From: an uncultured Alphaproteobacteria bacterium
GTDB lineage: Bacteria > Pseudomonadota > Alphaproteobacteria > Caulobacterales > Hyphomonadaceae
DNA length: 64,000 bases
Assembly (NCBI GenBank): GCA_903842595.1
Contig: CAIMMO010000254.1
Location: 1-64,000, forward strand
Direction: 5' to 3'
Shown here: one piece after another, positions 1 through 8,897 of the stretch
How the letters are laid out: each line of letters starts with the position of its first letter
Numbering within the stretch: position 1 is the stretch's first letter
Notes under the pieces: generated by a model
Told to the model about the DNA's origin: nothing
Seen by the model: only the letters and a program-made list of their open reading frames with translations
Database searches by the model: none
Position numbers and translations under genes: made by a program

Positions 1-216
1 GTGCGCACGGATATCTCCGCGGTGAAGGCGTATGCGACGGAGATGGCGTATGAGGTGCTGGATCACGCCATGCAGCTCTACGGCGCGATGGGCGTGACGA
101 AGGAGTTGCCGCTGTCTCTGATGTCCGGCCACCTGCGCACGATGCGGATTTATGACGGTCCGACCGAAGTTCATAAATGGGTGGTGGCGCGGAATCTGTT
201 GGGGTTGAAGAGGTAG
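1..216 (+). CDS. Acyl-CoA dehydrogenase, C-terminal end (partial)
   Basis: Only the last 71 residues are present; the frame is open from base 1, so the gene begins upstream. The stretch 'QLYGAMGVTKELPL' followed by 'RIYDGPTEVHKWVVARNLL' matches the C-terminal helical bundle of acyl-CoA dehydrogenases, where the D-G-P-T/S-E-V-H segment lies near the FAD and dimer interface. The family oxidises acyl-CoA to 2-enoyl-CoA and passes electrons to ETF. An SDR and an enoyl-CoA hydratase follow on the same strand, which fits an acyl-CoA degradation operon. The substrate cannot be told from this fragment. Confidence 0.85.
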   Translation: MRTDISAVKAYATEMAYEVLDHAMQLYGAMGVTKELPLSLMSGHLRTMRIYDGPTEVHKWVVARNLLGLKR

Positions 217-284
217 CTCTTGCACCGCGCGCGAGAATGTGAGCGTTTACTCACATCGGCGTTTGACGTGGAGGACAGCGACAC

Positions 285-1091
285 ATGACCCAGACCATTT
301 TCATCACAGGCGCATCCACCGGGCTCGGCTATGCCTCGGCCAAGCTGTTCGCATCCAAAGGCTGGAAGGTGATCGCGACGATGCGCGATCCTTCGAAGTC
401 GGATCTTGCCGCCATTCCTGGCGTGACGCTTCTGCCGCTCGACGTGACCAACGCCGCGCAGATCAAGGAGACCACCGCGAAGGCGCTGGCGCTCGGGCCG
501 GTGGACGTGGTGTTCAACAATGCGGGGTATGGGCTGGCGGGGGCGTTCGAGGGTGCGACCGACGAGCAGCTGCAGACGCAGCTGGACACCAACCTGCTCG
601 GCGTGATGCGGGTGACGCAGGCTTTCCTGCCTGCCCTGCGCGCGCAGAAGAGCGGCATGATCCTGACGACGACGTCGATTGGCGGACTGGTCACCTTTCC
701 GTTCAACTCGGTCTACCACGCGACCAAGTGGGCGCTCGAAGGATGGAGCGAGAGCCTGGCGTATGAGCTGGCGCCGTTCGGGATCAAGGTTCGCACGCTG
801 GCGCCGGGCGGGATCGCGACGGACTTCGCCAGCCGCTCGCTCGTGATGACGCCGCATCCGGCGTACATGGAAGCGATCGGCAAGACGATGAAGGCGTTCA
901 TGGATCCGGAGCGCCGCTCGGGCGGATCAACGGCCGAGAAGATCGCCGAGGAGGCGTATGCGGCCATGACGGATACGAGCGATCGCGTGACGTTTGTGGC
1001 GGGAGACGATGCGCGGGCGACCTATGGCCAGCGGCTTGCGGCCGGCGTCGAGACTTTCCGGAACGGCATTCGCGAACGCTTCCTGGGGTAG
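285..1091 (+). CDS. SDR family oxidoreductase
   Basis: A 268-residue classical short-chain dehydrogenase. It shows the TGASTGLG cofactor motif at residues 8-15, NNAG at 78-81 and the catalytic YHATK (Y144, K148). The start ATG is preceded by GAGGACAG about 8 bases upstream. It sits 68 bp after the acyl-CoA dehydrogenase end and 5 bp before an enoyl-CoA hydratase, so it is probably co-transcribed. Members oxidise or reduce hydroxyl/keto groups with NAD(P)(H); in this context a hydroxyacyl-CoA or related alcohol is possible, but the substrate is inference. The length and active site look intact. Confidence 0.85.
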   Translation: MTQTIFITGASTGLGYASAKLFASKGWKVIATMRDPSKSDLAAIPGVTLLPLDVTNAAQIKETTAKALALGPVDVVFNNAGYGLAGAFEGATDEQLQTQLDTNLLGVMRVTQAFLPALRAQKSGMILTTTSIGGLVTFPFNSVYHATKWALEGWSESLAYELAPFGIKVRTLAPGGIATDFASRSLVMTPHPAYMEAIGKTMKAFMDPERRSGGSTAEKIAEEAYAAMTDTSDRVTFVAGDDARATYGQRLAAGVETFRNGIRERFLG

Positions 1092-1096
1092 GCAGC

Positions 1097-1885
1097 ATGA
1101 CGGACCGCATTGGCGACATTCACATTGCGCACGACGGCTTCGTCGCCACCGTCACCATAGACAAGCCGCCGATCAATGCGGTGAGCGTTGACCTGATGCG
1201 TGATCTGGCGGATGCGCTGGAGGGGCTCGACAGGGATGGCGTGACGCGGGCGGTGGTGCTGGCGACGGCCGGGAAGGTGTTCTGTTCGGGGGCTGATCTC
1301 ACGCGGCGCGCGGATGAGATCGGGATTGCGGCGAAGGATGAGGCGCGCGGCAATCCGCTTTACGACCAAGCGGTGCGGTTGTTCTCGACAGAGCTGCCGA
1401 TTGTTGTCGCTGTGCAGGGCGCGGCGGTCGGGGCGGGGCTGGGGCTCGCGCTGGCGGGAGATTTTCGGGTCGCGGCGCCAGAGGCGCGGTTTGCGGCGAA
1501 CTTCACCAAGCTGGGTTTTCATCCGGGGTTCGGGCTGACCTATACCCTGCCCCGCCTGGTCGGGCGACAGCATGCGGCGCGGATGTTCCTGACGGGTGAT
1601 CGCTTCGATGCAGAGGCGGCGCGCGAGATGGGGCTGGTGGACGAGATCGCGCCGCTGGATCAGTTGATGGCACGGGCGCATGCGCTGGCGGGGTCGATTG
1701 CGGAGAATGCGCCGCTGGCGGTGCGCTCAACACGCAACACGTTGCGCGCAGATCTGAGCACTGCAGTGCGAGCGGCCACAGACCACGAATTCGTCGAGCA
1801 GCAGTGGCTTATGAAGACAGACGACTTTCGTGAAGGCTTGAAGGCTGTTGGCGAGCGGCGGCCGGGCGACTTCAAGGGGCGTTGA
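1097..1885 (+). CDS. Enoyl-CoA hydratase/isomerase (crotonase family)
   Basis: A 262-residue crotonase-fold protein. 'VFCSGADLTRRADEIG' (about residues 62-77) and 'GAAVGAGLGLALAGDFRVAA' (about 108-127) are the acyl-CoA oxyanion-hole regions, followed by 'GFHPGFGLTYTLPRLVG'. The family hydrates or isomerises 2-enoyl-CoA in beta-oxidation and related routes. It starts 5 bp after the SDR stop and is the last gene of the rightward acyl-CoA cluster; a TetR gene converges on it. The second motif departs from the usual PGAGGTQRL form (PGFGLTYTL), so it could be an isomerase or another crotonase activity rather than a straight hydratase. Confidence 0.85.
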   Translation: MTDRIGDIHIAHDGFVATVTIDKPPINAVSVDLMRDLADALEGLDRDGVTRAVVLATAGKVFCSGADLTRRADEIGIAAKDEARGNPLYDQAVRLFSTELPIVVAVQGAAVGAGLGLALAGDFRVAAPEARFAANFTKLGFHPGFGLTYTLPRLVGRQHAARMFLTGDRFDAEAAREMGLVDEIAPLDQLMARAHALAGSIAENAPLAVRSTRNTLRADLSTAVRAATDHEFVEQQWLMKTDDFREGLKAVGERRPGDFKGR

Positions 1886-1901
1886 CGCGGCGAGCCTTGC
1901 G

Positions 1902-2558
1902 CTAGTTCAACGACTCGATGCCACCGATGAAGACCTTCACGGCGCGCTCGACCTGTTCACGCACTTCCTGTTCGGTGGGGACGTAGGACGGCATCAGCAG
2001 CGTGCGGAACTGCATGCGTGAGCGGAGAAGATCGAAGTAGATCGAAGCGGCCTGCTCGGCATTGGCGATCCGGATCTCGCCAGCGGCCACGCGGTCTTCC
2101 AGATAGCCGGCGAGCGCCCGCCTGACGGCTTCCTGGGCGCGCCTGCTCCAGGCTTCGGCCATCTCCGGAAATTTCTTCGCCTGCGCGACCATCAGACGAA
2201 AGAAGTTGAGGTTCTCGGGCTGGACCTGCCGGAACAGGAAATCCTCTCCGATGCGGGTCAAGCCTTCGCGCAACGGGGCGTGGGCGGCGAGTTCCAGCTG
2301 CATCTGCGTGGTGATTTCACTGACGCGTGCATCGATCATCGCCTCGAAGAGGCCCTTCTTGCCGCCGAACTGCGCGTAAAGGGTCGACAGGGAGCCGCCA
2401 GCACGGCGGACGATCTCCGCCATGTTGGCTGCTTCGTAACCATGCTCGAGAAACACCTCGCGCGCTGCCTTCAGGAAAGCGGCGCGCCGAAGTTCAGCTC
2501 GGCCAGCTTCGGGTTCAACGGTCGGGGTATCGGCGGGGCCGGAATCTGATGGCGACAT
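1902..2558 (-). CDS. TetR/AcrR family transcriptional regulator
   Basis: A 218-residue regulator. The N-terminal helix-turn-helix is at about residues 24-72: 'FLKAAREVFLEHGYEAANM' followed by 'AEIVRRAGGSLSTLYAQFGG', the TetR recognition pattern ending in the Y-x-x-F of helix 3-4. The C-terminal half is the all-helical ligand-binding and dimer domain. The gene is divergent from the emrAB-like efflux pair that starts 128 bp away, so the likely role is ligand-responsive repression of that pump and of itself. It converges on the enoyl-CoA hydratase with a 16 bp gap. The ligand is unknown. Confidence 0.88.
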   Translation of the reverse strand: MSPSDSGPADTPTVEPEAGRAELRRAAFLKAAREVFLEHGYEAANMAEIVRRAGGSLSTLYAQFGGKKGLFEAMIDARVSEITTQMQLELAAHAPLREGLTRIGEDFLFRQVQPENLNFFRLMVAQAKKFPEMAEAWSRRAQEAVRRALAGYLEDRVAAGEIRIANAEQAASIYFDLLRSRMQFRTLLMPSYVPTEQEVREQVERAVKVFIGGIESLN

Positions 2559-2686
2559 GGAGCCCGTGATACCCCCAATCTTGAGGACTTGATACTCACG
2601 TGATCGCGGCTACATTTCAACCCAAACGTAACGGTAATTACAGTAGTCTGGCGAGCTGCAGCTACCCGACTATCCCAGGACGCGAA
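2559..2686. promoter_or_regulatory. Divergent control region tetR / emrA-like
   Basis: A 128 bp region between a TetR gene and an efflux adaptor gene. It contains an 8 bp palindrome TCACGTGA at 2596-2603, and the related heptamers GTGATAC (2566-2572) and TTGATAC (2589-2595) spaced 23 bp apart. These are the only repeated elements seen and are candidates for the TetR operator. No convincing -35/-10 pair was recognised. The assignment is inference. Confidence 0.35.
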
Positions 2687-3835
2687 ATGGCCCTGAAACC
2701 AGTCAAGATCGAACCGGTGCAGCCCGCACCCCCGCCGGCGCAGAATGGGGTGCCCGCGCCCGATGCGTCCGCCCAGCCGGCAGCGGCGTCGGGAGCCGGC
2801 GGCGTTCGCAAGAAGGTCTTGCTCGGGGTCGCAGCGCTTGCTGTGCTCGTTGCGGGCTGGTTCGGCGTGGACTGGCTGACCAACGGCCGGTTCAACATTT
2901 CCACCGACAACGCCCAGCTACGCTCCGACATCGCGCGCGTGACGCCGAAGATCGAGGGCTATGTGAAGACGGTTCATGTCGCCGAGAACCAGACGGTCAA
3001 GCGCGGCGACCTGCTGATCGAACTGGAAGCGGACGAATTCGAGACGCGGCTGGCGTTTGCCAAGGCCGAGCTGGCGCAGGCGGAAGCCGACGCGGCGCAG
3101 GCCCGGGCGCGCATCACCGTGCAGCGCGATACGCTGGCCGAGGCGCGCGCCGCGCGCGAAGCGGCGGACGCCTCGGCCGACCTTTCCGCATCCGACGAAA
3201 AGCGCCTGACCGAGCTTGCCGAAAAGGGTTGGTATCCGAAGGCGAAGCTGGAACAGGCCGAAGCTGCGCGTCGCACGGCGAACGCACAGCTTTCGCAGGC
3301 CACTGCATCGATCACGGCGCAGCGCAGCCAGCTTTCGAGTGCGGAAGCGGCCGCGTTGTCAGCCGACGCGAAGGTGGAGGCAGCACGGGCAAAAGTTGTT
3401 GGCGCGCAGCTGGAGCTCGATCGCACGAAGATTCATGCGCCGATGAATGGGGTGGTCACCAAGAAGGATGTGGTCGAGGGACAGATCCTGTCGCCGGGAC
3501 GTGTGGCGCTGTCGATCGTGTCGTCGGACGATGTCTGGGTGGTAGCAAACTTCAAGGAGACGCAGATCACCGAAATGCGCGAGGGCCAGTGCGTCAACGT
3601 GCATGTCGATGCGCTGCCGAACCTGCATGTGACCGGCAGGGTGCAGAGCCTGTCGCCGTCGACGGGCGGTACGTTCAGCCTCGTGCCGCAGGACACAGCG
3701 ACGGGGAATTTCACAAAGATCGTGCAGCGCGTGCCGGTGAAGATCGTCCTGGCCCAGGAAGCGCTCGAGACGGGCCTGCTGCGCGCCGGCCTGCAGGTCA
3801 CGGCCACGGTCTCCACCAAGCCTGACTGCAAGTAG
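2687..3835 (+). CDS. emrA: HlyD/EmrA-family efflux adaptor
   Basis: A 382-residue membrane-fusion protein. A proline/alanine-rich N-terminus of about 40 residues is followed by one transmembrane helix ('VLLGVAALAVLVAGWFGVDW'), a biotinyl-lipoyl-like half ('TPKIEGYVKTVHVAENQTV'), a long alanine-rich coiled coil (about residues 120-245), the second lipoyl half ('IHAPMNGVVTKKDVVEGQIL') and a beta-barrel. The family bridges an inner-membrane exporter to an outer-membrane channel. I chose ATG 2687 because it lies just before the recognisable domain; an upstream GTG at 2600 would add 29 unlike residues. An EmrB-like exporter follows 2 bp later, and no TolC-type gene is nearby. Confidence 0.88.
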   Translation: MALKPVKIEPVQPAPPPAQNGVPAPDASAQPAAASGAGGVRKKVLLGVAALAVLVAGWFGVDWLTNGRFNISTDNAQLRSDIARVTPKIEGYVKTVHVAENQTVKRGDLLIELEADEFETRLAFAKAELAQAEADAAQARARITVQRDTLAEARAAREAADASADLSASDEKRLTELAEKGWYPKAKLEQAEAARRTANAQLSQATASITAQRSQLSSAEAAALSADAKVEAARAKVVGAQLELDRTKIHAPMNGVVTKKDVVEGQILSPGRVALSIVSSDDVWVVANFKETQITEMREGQCVNVHVDALPNLHVTGRVQSLSPSTGGTFSLVPQDTATGNFTKIVQRVPVKIVLAQEALETGLLRAGLQVTATVSTKPDCK

Positions 3836-3837
3836 AG

Positions 3838-5439
3838 ATGAGCGCGACCGCCATCACAGCCCCGCCGGGAGCGTACACGCCCCCGGCCAGGGGAACGCGC
3901 GAAAGCCTGATGCTCAACATCGGCTTCTTCGCGATGGTGGTCGGCATGTTCATGGCGATCCTGGACATCCAGATCGTCGCATCCTCCATCGCACAGATCC
4001 AGGCGGGCGTTTCGGCGTCGGCTGAAGAGGTCGCGTGGATCCAGACGAGCTATCTGATCGCCGAGGTGATCGGAATTCCGCTTTCGGGCCTCCTCAACCG
4101 TGCGCTCTCGATGCGGCGGCTGTTCGTGTTCTCGGCGGCGGGATTCACGGCGGCAAGCGTGCTGTGCGCGTTTGCGTGGGACATCAACAGCCTGATCGTC
4201 TTCCGCTGCATCCAGGGATTTCTGGGCGCGGCGATGATCCCGACAACGATGGCGGCAGCCTTCACGCTGTTCGGGCCGAACCGGTCGATGCTGCAGCAGG
4301 TGGCGGTGGGGATGGTGGCGACGCTGGCGCCATCGATCGGGCCGACGCTCGGCGGTTGGCTGACCGAGAACATGAGCTGGCAGTGGCTGTTTCTCGTCAA
4401 TGTGATCCCGGGGATCATCGCGGCGACGCTGGTATGGAACCTGACGCCGAAGCTGCCGACGCAGCTGAGCCTGATCCGCAACATCGACATCATCGGCCTT
4501 GCGGCCATGGCGCTGTTCCTAGGCTCGTTCGAATATGTGTTCGAAGAGGGCCCGGCTGCGGGATGGATCGAAGACGAGCATCTCATTGTCTGGATGTTCC
4601 TCTGTTCGCTGGCGGCGGTGGTGTTCTTCTGGCGCGCCTTCACGCGGGCGAATCCGGTCGTTGACCTTACGATCTTCAAGGATCGCAATTTCGCCGTCGG
4701 ATCGACGGTCGCCGTGATTGTGGGCTTCGGCCTGTTCGGGTCGATCTACCTGACGCCGCTCTTTCTCGGCACAGTGCGCGGTTACAACTCGCTGCAGATC
4801 GGACAGATCATGAGCGTTGGCGGCATCGCTATGTTCATCGGCGGTCCGATCACCGGGGTGCTGATCCGCAAGGTGGATCCGCGTTACGTGCTGGCGACCG
4901 GCCTCTCGCTGGCCGCGATCGGGCTGTACTGGAACAGTTTCCTGACAGCGGAATCCTCGTTCGAGGAATTGTTCTGGCCACAGGTGCTCCGCGGTCTCGG
5001 TCTGATCATGTCGATGATCCCGTCGAACTTCATCGCGCTGGGGACCCTGCCCCCGCACAAGATGCCGAACGCCACGGGTCTGATCACGGTGTGCCGTAAC
5101 CTTGGCGGGGCGGTGGGGCTCGCGGCGATCAACACGATGCGGCTCAACTACACCAACCTGCACAACCAGGAGATTTCGGCCGGGCTAGATCCGTCGCGGC
5201 CTGAGGTACAGGACTTCCTGATGCAGGCGGAGGCGAGCCTGCGCGCGGCGGGCAATCCCGATCCGTCGGCGGCGGCGCTCGGCCAGCTCGTGCGTCGGAT
5301 GCAGGTGGAATCGAACGTGATGACGTTCAACAACCTGTTCCTGGTGATGTCGATCTGCTTTGCGGTGATGCTGTGCCTTGCGCCTTTGCTGAAACGGCCT
5401 GCGGCTGCCGGTGGCGGAGCGGCGGCTGAGGCGCACTGA
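3838..5439 (+). CDS. emrB: DHA2-family MFS drug exporter (EmrB-like)
   Basis: A 533-residue polytopic protein with about 14 membrane helices, the DHA2 drug:H+ antiporter layout. Early motifs include 'FMAILDIQIVASSIAQIQ' in TM1, with the acidic residue typical of EmrB/QacA, and 'IQGFLGAAMIPTTMAAAF' in TM4-5. It starts 2 bp after the EmrA-like adaptor stop, so the two are almost certainly translated together as a proton-driven export pump for hydrophobic compounds. The divergent TetR gene is the likely regulator. The true substrate cannot be read from sequence. Confidence 0.9.
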   Translation: MSATAITAPPGAYTPPARGTRESLMLNIGFFAMVVGMFMAILDIQIVASSIAQIQAGVSASAEEVAWIQTSYLIAEVIGIPLSGLLNRALSMRRLFVFSAAGFTAASVLCAFAWDINSLIVFRCIQGFLGAAMIPTTMAAAFTLFGPNRSMLQQVAVGMVATLAPSIGPTLGGWLTENMSWQWLFLVNVIPGIIAATLVWNLTPKLPTQLSLIRNIDIIGLAAMALFLGSFEYVFEEGPAAGWIEDEHLIVWMFLCSLAAVVFFWRAFTRANPVVDLTIFKDRNFAVGSTVAVIVGFGLFGSIYLTPLFLGTVRGYNSLQIGQIMSVGGIAMFIGGPITGVLIRKVDPRYVLATGLSLAAIGLYWNSFLTAESSFEELFWPQVLRGLGLIMSMIPSNFIALGTLPPHKMPNATGLITVCRNLGGAVGLAAINTMRLNYTNLHNQEISAGLDPSRPEVQDFLMQAEASLRAAGNPDPSAAALGQLVRRMQVESNVMTFNNLFLVMSICFAVMLCLAPLLKRPAAAGGGAAAEAH

Positions 5440-5754
5440 GCTGACAACGGCCCCTTAGGCGCGCCTCCCGCGCCGCTACACATCAAGTGAGGACTTCCCC
5501 TTGTGGCTCGAGGTCCTGCCCCGCCGCAGGCGGAGTAGCAGCGCTCTCACAATCGAGGTGACGCGCTTAGCGTGACGCAAGGGGCCGAGCGCGCAGCGGA
5601 CGTATTGTTCACATCCTCTTGTGCACCGTCCGAGGAACCCTACCTCTTGCTCTGGATCAGAACCCGGCCGACAGGCGGGTGCATGATCTGCCGGGATGCC
5701 GGTTGCGGGTCCCGGGACGTGCCTGCCGACTGCTTTTTTTACAAGGGTCAATCA
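5440..5754 (+). other. Intergenic region emrB-clpB (315 bp)
   Basis: Non-coding stretch ahead of clpB. An open frame runs through part of it in phase with clpB (from GTG 5572), but those 61 residues do not resemble a ClpB N-terminus, and the heat-shock-type promoter at 5618-5645 lies inside it. It is better read as promoter and leader. A run of seven T ends at 5740, 14 bases before the ATG. No terminator with a T-tract was found for emrB. Confidence 0.6.
5618..5645 (+). promoter_or_regulatory. Candidate RpoH (sigma-32) promoter of clpB
   Basis: CTTG at 5618-5621 is followed by an 18 bp spacer and CTACCT at 5640-5645. This resembles the alphaproteobacterial heat-shock promoter pattern (CTTG, then about 17-19 bp, then CYTATnT). 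It lies about 110 bp upstream of the clpB ATG, and clpB is a classical RpoH target. The -10 has one or two mismatches, so this is a good candidate rather than a certainty. Confidence 0.5.
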
Positions 5755-8373
5755 ATGGACTTCGAACGCTATACCGAGCGCGCACGCGCAGCCGTTCAGA
5801 GCGCCCAGACGAGCGCGCTTGCCAGCGGCCACCCACAGATTCTGCCGGAACACCTGGTCAAGGCGATGTTCGCGGACCGCGACCGTCTCGCGCTGAATCT
5901 CATACGCGGCGCCGGGGGCAATCCGGAACTGGCGAACTCCAACATCGACAAGCTGCTGGATTCGCATCCGAAGAGCACAGGCGGATCGCAGCCGGGGTTG
6001 AGCCAGGATCTCGCACGGTTGTTCCAGATGGCCGAGGAAGACGCGAAGTCTGCGGGCGACGATTATGTCACCGTTGAGCGGCTGCTCCTGTCAGCCACCA
6101 AGATGAAGAACAAGGCGGCTGATGCGCTTAACGCGGCTGGGGCAACGACGAGCGCGCTGGTGAAGGCGATTGCCGAGTTGCGCAAGGGACGTACCGCAGA
6201 CACGGCGACCTCGGAAGAAAAGTACGAGGCGCTGAAAAAGTACGCGCGCGACCTCACCGAGGCTGCGCGATCAGGCAAGCTTGATCCGGTGATCGGGCGT
6301 GACGAGGAAATCCGGCGCTGCATCCAGGTGCTGAGCCGCCGCACGAAGAACAATCCGGTCCTGATCGGCGAGCCGGGCGTGGGCAAGACTGCCATTGCGG
6401 AAGGCCTCGCGCTGCGCATCGTCAATGGCGATGTGCCGGACAGCCTGAAAGAAAAGAGCCTGATGGCGCTCGATATGGGTGCGCTGATTGCGGGCGCGAA
6501 ATTCCGTGGCGAGTTCGAGGAGCGGCTGAAGTCTGTGCTGCAGGAAGTCACGCAGGCACAAGGCCAGATCATCCTGTTCATCGACGAGATGCACACGCTG
6601 GTCGGCGCGGGCAAGGCCGAGGGGGCGATGGACGCTTCGAACCTGCTGAAGCCGGCGCTTGCGCGTGGCGAGCTGCACTGCGTTGGCGCGACAACGCTGG
6701 AAGAGTATCGCAAGCATGTCGAGAAGGACGCAGCGCTGGCGCGGCGCTTCCAGCCCGTCTTCGTCGGCGAACCGACGGTGGAGGACACCATATCCATACT
6801 GCGCGGCCTGAAGGAGAAGTACGAGGTTCACCACGGCATCCGCATTTCGGACGCCGCGATCGTGGCTTCTGCGACGCTGTCAAACCGCTACATCACGGAT
6901 CGCTTCCTGCCCGACAAGGCCATCGATCTGATGGACGAAGCGGCGGCGCGTCTGCGCATGGCGGTAGAGTCAAAGCCGGAAGAGCTGGACGAGATCGATC
7001 GGCGACTCATGCAGATCCGTATCGAGGCGGAGGCTCTGAAGAAGGAGAAGGACGACGCGTCGAAGGACCGGCTGAAGCGGCGTGAGGCGGAGATCAAGGA
7101 GCTGCAGGCGAAGTCGGATGAAATCTCGGCTGCGTGGAAGGCCGAGAAGGGCCGGCTTGCGGGCGCGACCAACGCCAAGGATCGTCTCGACAAGGCGCGC
7201 GCAGAGCTTGCCGATGCGGAACGCCGCTCGGACTGGGCGCGCGCTGGCCAGATCAAGTATGGCGATATCCCCGCGCTCGAGAAACTGATCTCGGAATCCG
7301 AAGGCAAGACCGACACCTCCGTCGGCGCAAAGGCGCCTCTGGTGAAGGAAGAGGTGGATGCGGAAGCAATTGCCGCTGTCGTCTCGCGCTGGACCGGGAT
7401 TCCTGTCGACAAGATGATGGAAGGCGAGCGCGAGAAGCTGCTGGGCATGGAAGACGGACTGCGCAAGCGCGTGGTCGGACAGGACGAGGCGCTGGAGATC
7501 GTCGCCAATGCAGTGCGCCGCGCGCGCGCGGGACTGCAGGATCCGAACCGGCCTATCGGCAGTTTCATCTTTGTTGGCCCCACGGGGGTAGGCAAGACCG
7601 AACTGACCAAGGCGCTCGCCGAGTTCCTGTTCGACGACGAGCATGCGGTTCTCCGCCTCGACATGTCGGAATACATGGAGAAGCACGCGGTAAGCCGCAT
7701 GATTGGCGCGCCTCCGGGTTATGTCGGTTACGAAGAAGGCGGCGCGCTGACCGAGGCGGTGCGACGCCGACCGTATCAGGTGATCCTCTTCGACGAGATC
7801 GAGAAGGCGCACCCGGATGTGTTCAACACGCTGCTGCAGGTTCTCGACGATGGGCGCCTGACGGATGGCCAGGGCCGCACGGTGAACTTCAACAACACCG
7901 TCATCATCATGACATCCAACCTAGGCGCGCATGCGATTGCGGACGACAAGTCCGAGGGCGACATCTCCGGGCGCACGCGGGACGAGGTGATGGAGGCAAT
8001 TCGCGGGCACTTCCGTCCGGAGTTCCTGAACCGCATCGACGAGATCGTGTTCTTCAAGCGGCTGGGCCGCGGCGAGATCGATCGCATCGTTGGCGTCCAG
8101 CTGAAGCGTCTGGAGAAAATCCTCGGCGACCGCCGCATGACCATCAATGTCAACGACGAGGCGATGCAGTGGCTGTCGACGCGCGGCTACGACCCCGTCT
8201 ATGGCGCGCGTCCGCTGAAGCGCGTGATCCAGAAGGAGCTGCAGGACCCTCTCGCCCGGCGCATTCTCGAAGGCCGCATCAAGGACGGCGATGCGATCAC
8301 CGTCACGGTCGAAGCCGGCGCTCTTTCTCTGAATGGGGTGCCGGCGGAGGTGAAGAGGGCGGGCCTGAACTAG
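5755..8373 (+). CDS. clpB: ATP-dependent disaggregase ClpB
   Basis: An 872-residue Hsp100 chaperone, the normal ClpB length. Order: Clp N-domain (about 1-145), AAA+ module 1 with Walker A '[13 protein letters not shown]' and Walker B '[10 protein letters not shown]', the coiled-coil middle domain (about 405-530) that contacts DnaK, then AAA+ module 2 with '[14 protein letters not shown]' and '[16 protein letters not shown]', and the D2-small domain. It is a hexamer that threads aggregated proteins for refolding with DnaK/J/GrpE in the cytoplasm. I chose ATG 5755 ([15 protein letters not shown]), the standard ClpB start, over an in-frame upstream GTG. It is a single-gene unit with a candidate heat-shock promoter. 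Confidence 0.97.
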   Translation: MDFERYTERARAAVQSAQTSALASGHPQILPEHLVKAMFADRDRLALNLIRGAGGNPELANSNIDKLLDSHPKSTGGSQPGLSQDLARLFQMAEEDAKSAGDDYVTVERLLLSATKMKNKAADALNAAGATTSALVKAIAELRKGRTADTATSEEKYEALKKYARDLTEAARSGKLDPVIGRDEEIRRCIQVLSRRTKNNPVLIGEPGVGKTAIAEGLALRIVNGDVPDSLKEKSLMALDMGALIAGAKFRGEFEERLKSVLQEVTQAQGQIILFIDEMHTLVGAGKAEGAMDASNLLKPALARGELHCVGATTLEEYRKHVEKDAALARRFQPVFVGEPTVEDTISILRGLKEKYEVHHGIRISDAAIVASATLSNRYITDRFLPDKAIDLMDEAAARLRMAVESKPEELDEIDRRLMQIRIEAEALKKEKDDASKDRLKRREAEIKELQAKSDEISAAWKAEKGRLAGATNAKDRLDKARAELADAERRSDWARAGQIKYGDIPALEKLISESEGKTDTSVGAKAPLVKEEVDAEAIAAVVSRWTGIPVDKMMEGEREKLLGMEDGLRKRVVGQDEALEIVANAVRRARAGLQDPNRPIGSFIFVGPTGVGKTELTKALAEFLFDDEHAVLRLDMSEYMEKHAVSRMIGAPPGYVGYEEGGALTEAVRRRPYQVILFDEIEKAHPDVFNTLLQVLDDGRLTDGQGRTVNFNNTVIIMTSNLGAHAIADDKSEGDISGRTRDEVMEAIRGHFRPEFLNRIDEIVFFKRLGRGEIDRIVGVQLKRLEKILGDRRMTINVNDEAMQWLSTRGYDPVYGARPLKRVIQKELQDPLARRILEGRIKDGDAITVTVEAGALSLNGVPAEVKRAGLN

Positions 8374-8415
8374 TCAGACGTCCGACGTCGAAAAACCTGA
8401 GACAGCGAGGTCGAA

Positions 8416-8444
8416 CACCCAGCGGAGGATTTGCTCGCTGGGTG
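8416..8444. repeat. Inverted repeat after clpB
   Basis: CACCCAGCG at 8416-8424 and CGCTGGGTG at 8436-8444 form a perfect 9 bp stem with an 11-base loop, 42 bp after the clpB stop. There is no T-tract, so it is at most a weak terminator or an mRNA 3'-end stabiliser. Confidence 0.45.
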
Positions 8445-8816
8445 ATGGTCGTTGAGGAGCGCCTCTGGGATGCTGGAAGCCGCGTTGGTTGAAGTTGCGC
8501 TGATTGGTGGCCTTACGTAGCGCGAGGACGGCCTGTGAACAGGGCCGGAAGCGGATCCCTCGGCTTGCGACGAGATCAGTCGCATGCCGCGCACGTCGGA
8601 TCGGCGTCCCGACGATTGCACTTATCCGCAGCCTGACCCAGGGCCGATCACAGGCAGAAACACAGCCTGGGGAGCGAAAAGCCTGTCACGCGCTCTCCCG
8701 GCTGGAGCACAGGACCATCCGCGCCAAGCGGAAAGTGTCACAATTTTACATCCGGCGGCACATTCGCATGCGCCTCGGCCACTCTGCGACTTGTGAGCAT
8801 CATCCACCCTGCTTAG

Positions 8817-8828
8817 CGTTTGCAAACG
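8817..8828. promoter_or_regulatory. 12 bp palindrome, candidate operator of the TonB receptor
   Basis: CGTTTGCAAACG is a perfect 12 bp palindrome centred about 75 bp upstream of the receptor ATG. A weak -35-like TTGTGA (8791-8796), 17 bp before TAGCGT (8814-8819), would place the palindrome over the -10. TonB-receptor genes are often controlled by LacI- or TetR-type repressors at such sites. No regulator gene is adjacent, so the binding protein is unknown. Confidence 0.35.
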
Positions 8829-8897
8829 ATTTATGTCGTGTGTCCACGCGCTGTTTGGGGTGCTGGATGAAGCATTGGTGGGAGCTCGAAATTCTTC

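Larger units (their letters stand above)
8374..8897. other. Intergenic region clpB - TonB receptor (524 bp)
   Basis: No convincing gene; a 137-codon open frame here has no family resemblance and overlaps the receptor start. The stretch holds a 9 bp inverted repeat near the clpB end (8416-8444) and a 12 bp perfect palindrome (8817-8828) 69 bp before the receptor ATG. No B12-riboswitch consensus was recognised. Confidence 0.5.

Noticed and set aside
5572..5754. Upstream extension of clpB from GTG 5572
   Set aside because: The 61 extra residues are unlike ClpB and contain the heat-shock promoter candidate.
8374..8897. Cobalamin riboswitch before the TonB receptor
   Set aside because: A GCCACT-like word is present near 8779, but the rest of the B12-box and the core helices could not be matched.
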